A DNA stretch of 64,000 bases from Silene latifolia (lineage: Eukaryota > Streptophyta > Magnoliopsida > Caryophyllales > Caryophyllaceae). Shown here piece after piece: positions 53,077 through 64,000 of the stretch. The position numbers and the translations under genes are program-made. The stretch lies in assembly GCF_048544455.1 (NCBI RefSeq), contig NC_133538.1:439392311-439456310 (forward strand), in the 5' to 3' direction. The notes beneath the pieces are model-generated. The model worked only from the letters and a program-made list of their open reading frames with translations, ran no database searches and was not told the DNA's origin. Each line of letters starts with the position of its first letter. Position 1 is the stretch's first letter.

Positions 53077-54023
53077 ATTAGCTCTACATTAGCTCTGCAA
53101 TCAGCAATCTTATGACCCACTCTCCCACACCTGAAGCACGTGATACCGCCGCTACACATTGGCCCAACTCGACCGAAGTCTCCACGGCCCACACTCCCGT
53201 TCTGCCCACTGTTTAAGAAAAAGGATCGGTATGGATTCACATTTTGTTTCTTATTCCCAGCACTCTGACTTGCATCCTCAGTCTTTCTTTTCTCACCCTT
53301 TTCTTTCTTTTTTTCCTTGAGCATATATACAATTCTCTCAGCATGTCTAGCTCTCTGATACACATCATCCATGTTACTTGGCTGACCAGCTGCCAGCCTC
53401 TTCTTAATAGTTGTGGTCAACCCCTTCTCGAATCTAAATGCCAATATCTCATCACTGAAGTTTAAGTCTGCCACATACTCAGATAGTTCCATAAACCTAT
53501 TGTAGTAGGTCTCCACTGTCATCTCATCTGTCATTTTGAAAGAGTCAAATTCTGCTCTCATTCTGCTTTTAATGTGCTCCGGAACGAATACAACTATCAT
53601 AATCTTCTTGAATCTAGACCACTTCACATAATCACTCCCATTATTTGCAGCAGCCTCTCTCACAGCCTCTTTGATTCTTGTCCACCACATACCAGCTTTC
53701 CCTCTCAGATAATAAACAGCCTGATCTACTTGCATTTCCGCAGGACACTTCAGTAGCTCAAAAAGATGATCAAATTCTCGGTGTCAATCTCCTAATAAAG
53801 AAGGTGCTCCCAAACCGTCATACTTTTTCGGATTGTGCCTCGCAATAGAAGCACTCACTTTAGCTGAAACTTGCACTGACCCCTTTGCTTTCAAAGCAGC
53901 TGTCAAGGCCTCATTCATAGCAATCAGACGATCAATCTCCTCTTGAGACATAGAAGTCGGTGTAGGTGTAGATGTAGCTTTATTTGGAGGCATGGTTCTG
54001 ATATTAAAGAAAAATGCACACAT
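53049..54023 (-). pseudogene. gag: Tekay-type gag with zinc knuckle, frameshifted
   Basis: The likely start is the internal ATG near 53991 (MPPNKATSTPTPTSMSQEEI). Capsid region: VDQAVYYLRGKAGMWWTRIK, VETYYNRFMELSEYVADLNF, RFEKGLTTTIKKRLAAGQPS. The CCHC knuckle CFRCGRVGHKIADC lies near 53110-53150. A stop or frameshift near 53740-53785 splits the first ~75 residues from the rest, and another shift near 53060 leads into protease. Confidence 0.85.
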
Positions 54024-54741
54024 AAGCTTTTGCTCAGGAATTTAGGCATAAGGTTTTAAATAACACACCTGCAAACAAAACATGTGGTTGACTGGACTGG
54101 CCTAAAGCCAGCCAACCACGTAACCCACGACCGCCAAGAACCGCCACACCCCACGACTGTTAGCCGTTCTAATGACCATCACCCATAAAAAAAAATTATT
54201 TCTTTTATCGTCAAATTACTACACTAATCATGGCTCAGGGATCACATAACCGCATATCACTAGACATAATATTTGTAATTCACATAACATCCATTTATGT
54301 AATATTAATAATTCATGCTATTAATTAATTCAAACAAATTTATATAATTTCAACCAAATAATCCAATTCACTATTTGATGCATATTATCGTCCAATTTTT
54401 CAAATTAATTCCCAACAATTACTCCAATTCACACGACCCTAGGCCAAAATAATACCGTCACATATTACTTAACTCAATCCGCATCCTGCAATAAGGTTAG
54501 AAATTCTATCTTAAGACAAACAATTGACCCTTAAGACAGAAAACGCTTTCTAATTACCCTACTCGTTCAATTCTCTCAAAGGTGACCGGTTCAAAACTGA
54601 AAGGGCCAGAAGTTTGGTGTGAGGGGGCCCCTATTTCTCATCCCAAGCCTTAAGGGGGCTCCTAACAGTTTCTACCAGGGTTCATTTTATTAGACTCATC
54701 CTAAATTCATTGAGTTCATTTGTTTTAGGCCTGAGGAACCT
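54024..54741 (-). other. Leader between PBS and gag of the Tekay-type element
   Basis: Untranslated leader with no recognised motif. A poly-A run at 54187-54194 and several C-rich words occur. Confidence 0.5.
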
Positions 54742-54754
54742 GGCTCTGATACCA
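54742..54754 (-). other. Primer binding site (initiator tRNA-Met)
   Basis: The minus strand reads TGGTATCAGAGCC, an exact plant initiator tRNA-Met PBS, three bases after the LTR end. Confidence 0.88.
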
Positions 54755-54757
54755 CTT

Positions 54758-56949
54758 TGTAACATCCCCATTTATTTAAGAGCCTTTACTAGGCATTCCT
54801 AGATAAATAAAAGTGTTACCATCTCAGTTTCCTGAGGTAGTGAATACAAAGGTAAACGAAACCGCAGTACTTTAAATAAATATAATGTTTAAATGGCCTT
54901 ATTACATAATCCAAAATAAATAACTTAAATTAATAAATACAACTGCAGCGGAAAACTAAATAATATGAATAAGAAATATTGTTTGTTCTTCTAAGGTGAT
55001 CTAGACAGCTAAGTAAATGCCATATCCTCTCGCCCTTCAGCTCCCCTTCTAAGCCTGCTCAATTATCTAAAATCAATCTGCTCCCCAATTATTGGTTCAT
55101 CACAAGTGTTTAACGAATACACGTTCAACCCAACGGTTGAGTAGGAATATCTAAACAACAAGAATATTACAACAATAAAACAAATCAATTATTCAAAAAC
55201 TCAATTCCGTTCACAATTCCAATAATCACACATCCCCGAGACACCCATAAGATGGCAACTCCGAGACACCCTTGTATAAATCGCTACCCCTGGTCCGGTT
55301 TATACAGCCATAATAAACTCCGAGACACCCTTTTATATACCGCCACCCCTGGTCCGGTTCTTCTCATATAACCCGCCACCCCTGGTCCGGGTATTCAAAC
55401 AACAACAATACCAATATGCAATACGGATAATAATATATTTCAACGGATAACAAATATTCATTAACCATCCAACAATCAACATCCAATTCCCTATTGTTAT
55501 TCAATTAATAAATCACCAATACACATTTAAGTTGAATAGATAACCTACCTCAGCGGCAAATCCAATAAAGCAGTCCAATAAAATAATTAGAAGTACTCCA
55601 CTTCAAAACCGTCACCTAAACGAGATATTATAATTTAATTATTAATTATTGAATTCAATATATTAATTTAATTAATTACAATTTAATTTAATTAATTATT
55701 TTCCCATGAAAATGATTACGTAAACCCGACTTAATAATTAAATGAAACAACCCTATGCACAACCACACAATCCCGTGGATAAAACACAAACACCAACCAT
55801 ACATCACGGCAAAACCGTGTTCAACCCCTCACCAAAACCCACCTATCACGACACCCCTAGCCACGGTCGGCACCACCCAAACATGCCACACCCTAGCCCG
55901 CACCATGGCCAATCCCGACGACCATTAACCACCTCCTGAACCGTCCTAACCAGGCCACAAAACCACGCCCTAAACAGTCCCCCGAAAACCCGACAGAAAC
56001 CAACACAATATGCACACTCACCACTCTACCACCACCGTGACACCTTGTGGCCACCACCATGACACCTTGTGGCCACCACCGTGGTCTCCCTTGACCCACG
56101 AAGGTCCCACCACCAGCCACGACCCCACGCAACAACCCATCACCCCCCCAGAACGACACACAAATCCGTATAAAACCCACAACCCATACAAACACCATAA
56201 CCCGACAACCCACCGTACCAACCACCACCTGCGGCCACCCCGACACCACCATTAGGATCGCCCTTAGCCGACTTAGCCAACTACCCAGGTCCCACGTTTA
56301 TTCACCAAACATATAAGTCACAATTCTCATCTTAAATCCGCGACACCCCCCCCCCCCAGACACCAATTACGCCATCCACGGTGGTCGACAAAGTCCACGA
56401 TTGGTCCCACTAGCTTCACCACGGTCAAGGGCAACTATTGAGGGTAACGACACTGTTCACGATTGTCAATACGGTGTTTAAACAATAATTTAATTGAATA
56501 TGACGATATAAATATAAATTAAGACTGTCTTACCTTGAGACGATAATAATTGGATGAATTCTCTTATTTTTCTCCCTTATATTTTTCTCTCTTGCCTTAG
56601 ATCAATTATTTGTGTTTTTATGTTGTTATATGATTATGGGTAGGTAGAATAGACTATTTATATAAGTGTATGGAGGAAAGAGGGAGGAAGTTTCCTTTAA
56701 AACAATTCTCTTTTATTTTTCCTTTTCTTTTAATTACTCCATATCAGTAGTATACAATTATAATTCTGACAACATACCCAATAAACACGTCTTACACGTG
56801 TAACACGGCCCAACATTATTTTCGTCTCAAGCATTATTTAATTATTTTATTTCCGTCTTACAACTTAATTATTCAATTAATTAAATTATTAAATATCATC
56901 TAAAACACATTTTAATATAATTTTACAATCTAAAATATGAGGTATTTCA
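54758..56949 (-). repeat. 5' LTR of the Tekay-type element
   Basis: On the plus strand it begins TGTAACATCCCC next to the PBS and ends GAGGTATTTCA (TG...CA, 2192 bp). It contains a repeated motif block at 55236-55391. The open frames at 55742-56255 come from a Thr/Pro/His-rich, CCAC-repetitive patch and are not accepted as genes. The second LTR is missing, so the right boundary is inferred from the CA end. Confidence 0.7.
55236..55391. repeat. CCGAGACACCC / ACCCCTGGTCCGG motif block in the LTR
   Basis: CCGAGACACCC starts at 55236, 55261 and 55320; ACCCCTGGTCCGG starts at 55286, 55345 and 55378. The last two CCGAGACACCC copies and the first two ACCCCTGGTCCGG copies repeat with the same 59-bp offset. 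Confidence 0.75.
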
Positions 56950-57212
56950 TAAGTACCATTTATGCTCATTGCAAGTGAAATTTATAACTCAAATCTAAAA
57001 GCTTAAGTATGACTTTACAGCTCCTTGATTACATTTGCAAATTAAAACTGTAAATTGTTACACAAAAAGTAAGGCGAGTTTACTGCTTTACTTTAAAATT
57101 TTAGTTCTTAAACTAATTAAATTTAAAAAGAGATAATTAATTAATATTTAATATACAACTTAATCCACATTATTTATATTTCCTTTTAACATAACAAATT
57201 CTTAAAGAACAT

Positions 57213-57243
57213 ACCCGTGCAATTTGCATGGGTTTAAGACTAG
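57213..57243 (+). mobile_element. Helitron 3' terminus
   Basis: Hairpin ACCCGTGCAATTTGCATGGGT (stem with one G:T-type mismatch), then TTAAGACTAG followed by T. This is the standard plant Helitron end. The 5' end was not found; the Tekay LTR just to the left may have inserted into the Helitron, placing its 5' part beyond 49629. Confidence 0.65.
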
Positions 57244-57398
57244 TTATGATCATTTATACGACCACACTTCGTAATGTAATGGTGTCCTTGTTATTTTATA
57301 CAATGAAGATTGCGTCACAGAAAACAAGTCGATTCTAGATGGGCTCTATAATCGAATCCTGAACTTGGATTTAAGCTTGTGTAGGTTGATGGCTAATC

Positions 57399-57867
57399 TG
57401 TTAGATTTAATCCGAATAGAGACCATAACTTCATACTAAATTACTCGGTATAAACTGTAGAGCGGAAGCGTACCTGATTACATGTCGAATGGTTGGGATG
57501 AACCGCCTGAAGGGACGGTCTTCGGGGTTAAGTCTTCTAGTATACACACATACCAATATGATCTCTCTACTGATAGGATGCATGGAGATTAGGTTATTGT
57601 ATGCTACTAGGGACCATAACCCAAGTGACTTATATATAGTCTCCTTAGTCTAATGCGTCCATCATGCATTAGCAAACCTAATGGGTATCTACACTTAGAT
57701 AATAGACTGACCCATACTTTTTAAGACGTAAATAAGCCCGTATTTAATACACCGTAGTGGATCACTTTATATTTGGGCTTAACTTAATAGATAGCACATA
57801 AATACAATTAATACCGAATTAATAATACGTCCACATATATTATTGTATTAGGCACATATTTCTTATA
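57399..57867 (-). repeat. 3' LTR of the decayed copia element
   Basis: Begins TGTTAGATTTAATCC on the plus strand; the other boundary is set by the PPT, where the expected CA end has mutated to TA. It aligns to 63511-63936 over nearly its full length with a gap near 57600-57640. Confidence 0.8.
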
Positions 57868-58267
57868 ATCTCCTACTTGGGCCAAATACATCCATATATG
57901 TTTGACACCTGATAATTGTATTTACAATATAACCTTATGAGCTCAAAAATGCTATCAAACATTCCAACCGTCTTAAGCAATTCGGTCCATCAATCATACC
58001 AACATAGGATCAAAGCGGCATTTGCTCCAGTTTGTCGTAGCAGGACCCTCAATGGTCACATATGTCAATATAACCAACGACATAAATCGAGCATGGGAGT
58101 GCATCATGAAAATAGCATCCGAATGTGATCCCTATATGCATATTTTCAACTGGTCCACCTTCGTGAGATCAACCAAAATAAGACAGAGTGAAATCGAATA
58201 CCGAAAACCTTATTTATGCAGAACTTAATAACCGTAAACTTTAATGTGTCTAACATGACAAACTCCC

Positions 58268-59340
58268 ACTTAAACTAAATTTCCTTAAAACCAAAACACC
58301 CATTTGAGCAATGAGCTCAAGAAAGACCGTGGGTGGTAATTCCTTAGCAAGCGGATCCGCAAAATGGAGTTTGTATCAACATGTATAATTGACCCCTTTT
58401 CACTCTGAATTGTTTCTTAAACAGTACATCACTTGTACTTTTATTAGAAACTATAATAACTGCACATTTGTCATAAATTACTTAAGTGGTCTTTCAATAC
58501 CGTACCGAATCTGCAGCCTTAAGACAAATGTTCAAAACCAACTAGGAGTCGAAGTACCAAATGATCTCAACCTGAATCGACCTCCTATAAATAATGTTTT
58601 GTTCCAAATATAAATAACAAACACTATATTTGGCTGCCCTTAGTGGATCCAAGATCCTAATATGTATCACCTTAATATCTGTCAAATAAACTTTAAACTG
58701 TACGCAATATCTGAATACGTACAAACAAGTATACCATATTACTTAAACATCGCGTGAAATATTTCCTGAAATGCTTGTATTTAAGTATTATTATATTTTC
58801 TGAATAAAAATGTCTTTAGGGCATTAGTGAGACTAATTTTGTCTTCCTTACTGAAAGGGTATAAAACTAGAACAATTTTCATACTCCCACTGAATCCTTA
58901 GTATCTAAAGTCATCAACCACGTTCATCTAACACAAATAAGATGATAACATGATAGATTAAAGATTGCTTAGACGGAAAACCTTACTTTTTGCTTTATTG
59001 GATGAATTACCGTAATTTGCAAAAAAAAAAAATCTACTTTGAATCCATTGAATCAAAGTTCTAATTACTGCACTGAATATTTTTATCTATAACATTCATC
59101 CACTGTAACTGAGAAACTGAATATGCCAAATGTCCTTATAGTCAATACCGACAAGATGATCCAGACTGTCACATTACCTTCTGAATCCTTCTTGGTAACA
59201 AACAAATATTTGAAACCAATATATTTCACAACTTTAGGTAATGGAATAATGTCTAAATATCATCGTCTATCAAAAGACTTAATTTCTTTACGGCATCAAA
59301 TCCACCTATATGAGTTAGGATCTTCAATGGTTTGCTAAAT
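58268..59340 (-). pseudogene. Remnants of copia RT and RNase H
   Basis: No long frame remains, but minus-strand fragments are recognisable: VKYIGFKYLFVTKKDSEGNV (RT entry, 59140-59230), IERPLK near 58490, and the pol end ADPLAKELPPTVFLELIAQM (58290-58350). Frames switch repeatedly because of indels. Confidence 0.7.
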
Positions 59341-62300
59341 GGTGACTGGATCACCTTTTAACCTTCCATTATCTAACTCTTACTGCAACTTGTTAGTCCG
59401 TCATTCATTATTATTACCTTTTAACCATATAAAAAAACCGTAATTATTAATAATTGCATTAATCATTATAAGTGGATCTTTTAATGAATTGGTTATTGAG
59501 ATATTTGAGTTTATTCTACCGAATTGATCTTGATCCTATATAGGGAGACTTAACAATTTCAATTATATTTTCTCCCACTCAAACTCAATATCCTCAACGA
59601 ACCCTATAATTTCCGTCTTAAATAACTTGATTGTGGGATCATTACCTTATTACCCTTAAAGCTTAAGTAATATCCAATAAAATAGTCATTGACATTCCTT
59701 AAGTCCAACTATTAATCTTATGGTTTTTAAACCTCAACCTTAACTAGTTAGACATACTAGATATGTAAATAATTTACACTGTCATTAAATAGTTAATGCT
59801 ATTGTTAGAACTTTATTCCAAAGATAGCTGCACTATTAAGAACTTATTACAAGAGTAATATGGAAAAGAGTATGAATAATCACACTCTTTACCAGGCCTT
59901 AGGATCTTGTTTGTTTACATACTACACCATTCATATTAAGAATCCTCATATGGTGTAATAATATCAAATACAAGATCGAACTCCTCTAGAAATTCTTAAA
60001 AATAACCTTGACGTTGTTATCCTTAATAGTCATTTGCCAAATTATTAACACTTATGATCAAAGATGACAAAACTATTCTTTTACTGAGAAATAACTCATT
60101 CAAATATTACTGAAAACGTCAAGAACTTAAAACTTCTCACAAATGAGATTTAGATATCTATACCTAAATTCCGTCTACAAATTAACATAATAATTTAAAC
60201 CATTAATACTTAGAGTATAGAATGGTTCACCATTCCGTGTATATGTTAATAATGAGACATCAAAAAATAATTTTGATATCTAATCTCCCTTTAGTCTGTC
60301 TTTAACCCTTAAATATGAATTTCCGAAGTAAAGGGAGACAACAATTTCATTTTGACATAAAACTTTAATTTCCCTTTTAATGTGTCATACTGAAGAGAAA
60401 TTGTAATTTCTTAACTCTTCTTTATATCCACTGAACTTTAATGCAGTTTACTTAAAATATATTGCAATCTAAACTATACAAAGCTATCAAAAAATGATAG
60501 ATCCACCATTATTTGAATTAGAAAAACACAAAATTGATTATTTCTCAATAGACAATAAACCAAATTTGCCCATACGAAAAATATCTGATCTCCACCTAAG
60601 GTGGTACCAAAAGTATTTTCCAAATTCAAATAAAGGAACAAGTGATTAATGATAACTAAGTTAGTTGACTGTCAGAAACTCAGATGATAACATGCCCTAA
60701 ATAGATGAATCTTTCATCATCACTTTGCTTGTAACATCTTCGTTATACTTGCATAATTATCGTTATGTGGATGAAAAAACCAAATACACCCACCATACAT
60801 GGTTGGATACAAAGATTAACCTTAGACAAACCCAAGTGAGAAGCTTAACCTTACCAACACGCTGAGTGTTAAAACTGTTACTAGATTTTCCTTATGTGTC
60901 CAAACTCTTAACAACCGAAGACTAAAAAAAAACCTAACCTTATATTTGTTATTATTTCGTTTGAGTTTGACTTTTGCAGCTTCTTAATTAACTGAATTAA
61001 CTGAAACAATGCCCTTAAATATTTCTTTAATGTCGCCTTAGATAATCATTAAACATGCATTCTGAATGTACTACTCCTCAAATCACGGAAATCCACACGA
61101 TACTGTAATCCTTATGAGTAGCATTTATACATTCTCAGAACAAAGTTAAGATTATTGCGACCCAAAACAAGTATTTCCATTCTCTTACCTTTCATTTTCA
61201 AAAAAATGGCCTCATCCGAATTGGGAATGTAACCGAATATGACAGATATAATAACCATAAATGTCAAATTGAATGAACAAAACAATATTATCATTCTGAA
61301 TAAATTCAAACATTAAAGTGTCTTTCCAAAATTAATATTTAGTTATTAGGCATAAATATTAAATAGGCACTAACACTACTCTTAAGAAATTGTAATCAAA
61401 TATTGACGATAAGCTCACGTCGAATACAAAGCCTTCCTTTGGGCCGGCTTAATATACACATGAAATACCGGATAATCGTCACATATTTATTACCCAACAT
61501 GTAAATGCAATTCGGCCAAATAATGGCCTTCCTTTGGGCCGACCATTATTCGCATGGACTACATACACTAGACCAAAAAATTGAATTTATTCACCTTAAA
61601 AGCTTTACGGGCATAATCCTTATGAGTGTCTTAAATATAATGACACTCCCTTAACTTGATTTTCAGATTCAATATTGGCATCCCCATCATCACAAGATAC
61701 CTAGCACAACATCTAATCTCATCTTTGGACAATAATTAGACTTGTAAGTGGTACTCTTGGTGTAGTAATCAAATATTAACAATAAGATCATTTCAAATGT
61801 CAAGCCTTCCTTTGGGCCGACTTGGCACTCACACGAAAAACCGAATAACCGTTACATATTTATTACCACAAGTATAATTGAAATTCGGCCAAGTAATGAC
61901 CTTGCTTTGGGCCGACCATTACCCGCATGAAATCCAATCACACACGATTGTCTTGATATTTTAAATTATTCAATCTACACAATAGCGGTCACTTTGGCGA
62001 CTTATTATTTTAATTAAACAACCTAAAATATTAGACATCTCATAAAATTGAATAGCCAATATAAGTGAACCTAAAAATTAGTCCTTAAATGAGAAGTGAC
62101 CTGAATATTTAATGATAGATACTATCACCATAATCGTTCCTTCATCATATAAGTCCATAAATTTAAAGACCATACTAATACAAACCTTAGTTTTCACTTG
62201 TCAATACATCAACATTCACTTATCATAAATAAGTAAGATCAATTATACCATATTCCAAATTTCAAACAAATTAATAATCCCATATTCAAATTAGTCCGTA

Positions 62301-63495
62301 ATGGACAATCGAAGTGAAGGTGAGAAATGGCTTGCCAGGTAGAAACATGTACCACTTATCAATCGATAAATGTCAGGGCACTTAATCACCAAAATGACAC
62401 TATCTATAAAATCCCATAATTTCATTACAAAAGAATAGCATCAATAGTATTGTAATGACAAAATGTCTTTATCAATTGGGTAGTTAAACTTGCCCAAAAT
62501 CTTTATGAGTTAGTACTGGTGCCAACATCACATCCACAAGTTTGGTTAATAAAATCAACCCTGAATTCATGAATAATAACAGGACTTCAAAGCATATAAC
62601 CTAATCCTAATTAATTATTAACCCAAATTTTGCACCACATACCAAACTCCTTTACAAAACCGAAATTTATTAGAGCACAATGACATTCGGTAAGTAATCA
62701 TGCGAAGATATGTGAATGTTCAATTACCCATAAACCTTAAACAATCCTAAAGAAACAATACCTAAATTGTTTCAATTAAGTGCACATGACATGCAGTAAG
62801 TGGATTATATATTTGATGTAGTACATTAGATTGGTATAGTTTTTGAATATTAAGATAAAGTTTTTGGGTTTTAATTTAAAAAATTTGAGTTTTACTATAA
62901 AGTTTTTGAGTTCAATTGCTTAAACATTAATCTCAAAAAGTTACATTATAACTCAAAAAAATTACATATAAACTCATAAAAATTTAATTTTTGACATCAT
63001 AAAACTAAAATGTAATTTATACTCTCTATAGAACTCAAAAAAATTATACAAAAACTCAAAAAGTTATTAAGTGTGAGATACATCTCATATACAATCCTTT
63101 TTCTCACATGACATGTCGACATATACCATTAACTTTATAATTCACCATGCTTAGTACGTAGCACATGGCAGTGGTAAATTTAACAGAGGTTATGCACACA
63201 ATTTGGACATTAATAATCAAACATACTGGTAAATCCTTATGTGCACAAATTGGACATTCATCAATACAATTGACGTACGACGAAAACGGCACAAAAAATT
63301 TATTTAACGAAAGCATCCGTGAAGTTCACATGTACGGAGTAGATGTACAGAATATTTCATCAATAGCGTTTTAATCATGCGTCTAAATGGAACATGAACC
63401 ATACATGACGAATTAAGCATAACAATTATGGCGATATCACAAAACTATACAGTCCGTATAAATTAAACCCATCCCAAATAATTTAATATAAAGAT
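59341..63495 (-). other. Degenerate interior of the copia element, including a 373-bp duplication
   Basis: No readable gag, protease or integrase frame. The main structure is a duplicated block (61397-61565 and 61764-61940) carrying CCTTCCTTTGGGCCG and ATTCGGCCAA words. 62830-63070 is a low-complexity patch of repeated AAAACTCAAAAA-type words. Short open frames here are not supported as genes. Confidence 0.55.
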
Positions 63496-63508
63496 GGCTC
63501 TGATACCA
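63496..63508 (-). other. Primer binding site (initiator tRNA-Met)
   Basis: The minus strand reads TGGTATCAGAGCC, two bases from the LTR end. It sets the orientation of the decayed element. Confidence 0.85.
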
Positions 63509-63510
63509 CT

Positions 63511-63936
63511 TATTAGATTTAATCCGAATAGAGACCATAACTTCATATTAAATTACTCGGTATAAACTGTAGAGCGGAAGCGTACCTGATTACATGTCGA
63601 ATGTTTGGGATGAACCGCCTGAAGGGACGGCCTTCGGGATTAAGTCTTCTAGTAGACACACATACCAATAGGATCTCTCTACTGATGGGATGCGGGGAGA
63701 TTAGATTATTGTGTGCTAACCAACCAAGGTGACTTATAAGTCTTATGCGCCCATCATGCATTAGCAAGCCTAATGGGTATCTACACTTAGATAATAGACT
63801 GACCCATACTTTTTAAGACGTAGCTAAGCTCGTATTTAATACACTATAGTGGATCACTTTATATTGGGCTTAACTTAATAGATAGCACATAAATACAATT
63901 AATATTGAATTAATAATACGTCCACATATATTATTG
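63511..63936 (-). repeat. 5' LTR of the decayed copia element, cut by a retroposon
   Basis: Begins TATTAGATTTAATCC (TG mutated to TA) beside the PBS. Homology to the other LTR stops at ATTATTG (63936), where a poly-T run starts; the last ~30 bp of the LTR should lie beyond the window. Confidence 0.8.
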
Positions 63937-64000
63937 TTTTTTTTTTTGGCAGCCAGAAAAATAAGTTCCTAAAGCGAAACCAGCGCCCGTCTTGCAAGAC
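63937..64000 (-). mobile_element. 3' end of a poly-A-tailed retroposon (LINE or SINE), running off the window
   Basis: The minus strand reads TTTTTCTGGCTGCC followed by eleven A residues, right at the point where LTR homology breaks. A poly-A tail at an insertion point is the mark of LINE-type reverse transcription. Only 64 bp are visible, so the class is open. Confidence 0.55.

Larger units (their letters stand above)
49629..56949 (-). mobile_element. Ty3-gypsy chromovirus-type element (Tekay/Del), 3' truncated
   Basis: Minus-strand order: 5' LTR (54758-56949), tRNA-Met PBS, gag, protease, RT, RNase H, integrase. RT before integrase defines Ty3-gypsy. The RNase H motif KSLKYIYTQKELNMRQRRWI and the integrase tail SPMKGVMRFGKKGKLSQKYI are Tekay/Del-like. 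Coding sequence ends abnormally at about 49720: the chromodomain and the 3' LTR are missing, replaced by an unrelated ~90-bp segment ending in a poly-A-like run (minus strand, 49629-49637). Frameshifts and stops show it is inactive. Confidence 0.85.
57399..63936 (-). mobile_element. Decayed Ty1-copia element on the minus strand
   Basis: Two direct repeats (57399-57867 and 63511-63936) of the same LTR flank 5.6 kb. The right one is followed inward by a PBS (63496-63508, minus strand TGGTATCAGAGCC), so the element reads right to left. A PPT-like CCAAGTAGGAGAT lies at 57868-57880 on the minus strand. Coding remains are short and full of stops. LTR copies differ by many substitutions and gaps, so the insertion is old. 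Confidence 0.82.

Noticed and set aside
55742..56255. Pro/Thr/His-rich frames on both strands in the Tekay LTR
   Set aside because: Low-complexity CCAC-rich DNA inside an LTR; the frames are composition artefacts.

Overview
The window is nuclear DNA of a flowering plant, almost certainly a eudicot. It is A+T-rich and made almost entirely of nested transposable elements. I see no complete conventional host gene and no rRNA gene, bacterial operon or CRISPR array. The species cannot be fixed from the sequence.

Layout, left to right. (1) 1-7689: Ty1-copia element of the SIRE/Maximus (Sirevirus) type on the minus strand. It has a 5' LTR, PBS, gag, coiled-coil region, protease, integrase, RT, RNase H and a small post-pol ORF. 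It carries many nonsense mutations, and its 3' LTR lies outside the window. (2) 7690-10909: right part of a CACTA-like DNA transposon with two small ORFs, a 592-bp solo LTR with TSD, and a CAGGG-ended MITE. (3) 11511-22917: complete Athila-lineage Ty3-gypsy element (TSD ccaga). It has an intact RT-RNase H-integrase ORF and an Athila post-pol ORF but no gag or protease. (4) 23235-44358: a very large Mutator-like element (MULE) with ~220-bp terminal inverted repeats and a 10-bp flanking direct repeat. It encodes a FAR1/FRS-type transposase, nearly intact but with two stops, and six short accessory-type ORFs, most with a TATA box. Nested in it are a second Athila/Tat-type LTR element (30030-38412, TSD gctag), which has gag and protease but no RT or integrase, and a Helitron-like element (41790-43193). 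(5) 44369-49628: low-information DNA with a hAT MITE (exact 8-bp TSD) and a possible Pack-MULE. (6) 49629-56949: Tekay/Del-type chromovirus on the minus strand, truncated at its 3' end next to a poly-A-like tail. (7) 57243: a Helitron 3' end. (8) 57399-63936: decayed Ty1-copia element on the minus strand, its second LTR broken by a poly-A-tailed retroposon at the window edge.

The most unusual signal is shared by three unrelated LTR families. Each carries its own short CpG-rich or dyad motif, scattered as PAIRS with fixed internal spacing through LTRs, spacers and, in two families, coding sequence. In the gag-only Athila element, GTCGATCGAC occurs in pairs exactly 21 bp apart. In the pol-bearing Athila element, AATCCGNNCG occurs in pairs 20 bp apart, and in the LTRs these form a 20/24/20/24 array. 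In the Sirevirus, TGCAACAGT and its reverse complement start 16 bp apart, in different reading frames of the polyprotein. Fixed spacing that ignores reading frame points to function or spread at the DNA level. A useful comparison is the family-specific short motifs bound by VANC anti-silencing proteins of Arabidopsis VANDAL MULEs. The second notable system is the giant MULE with its small paralogous helical proteins.
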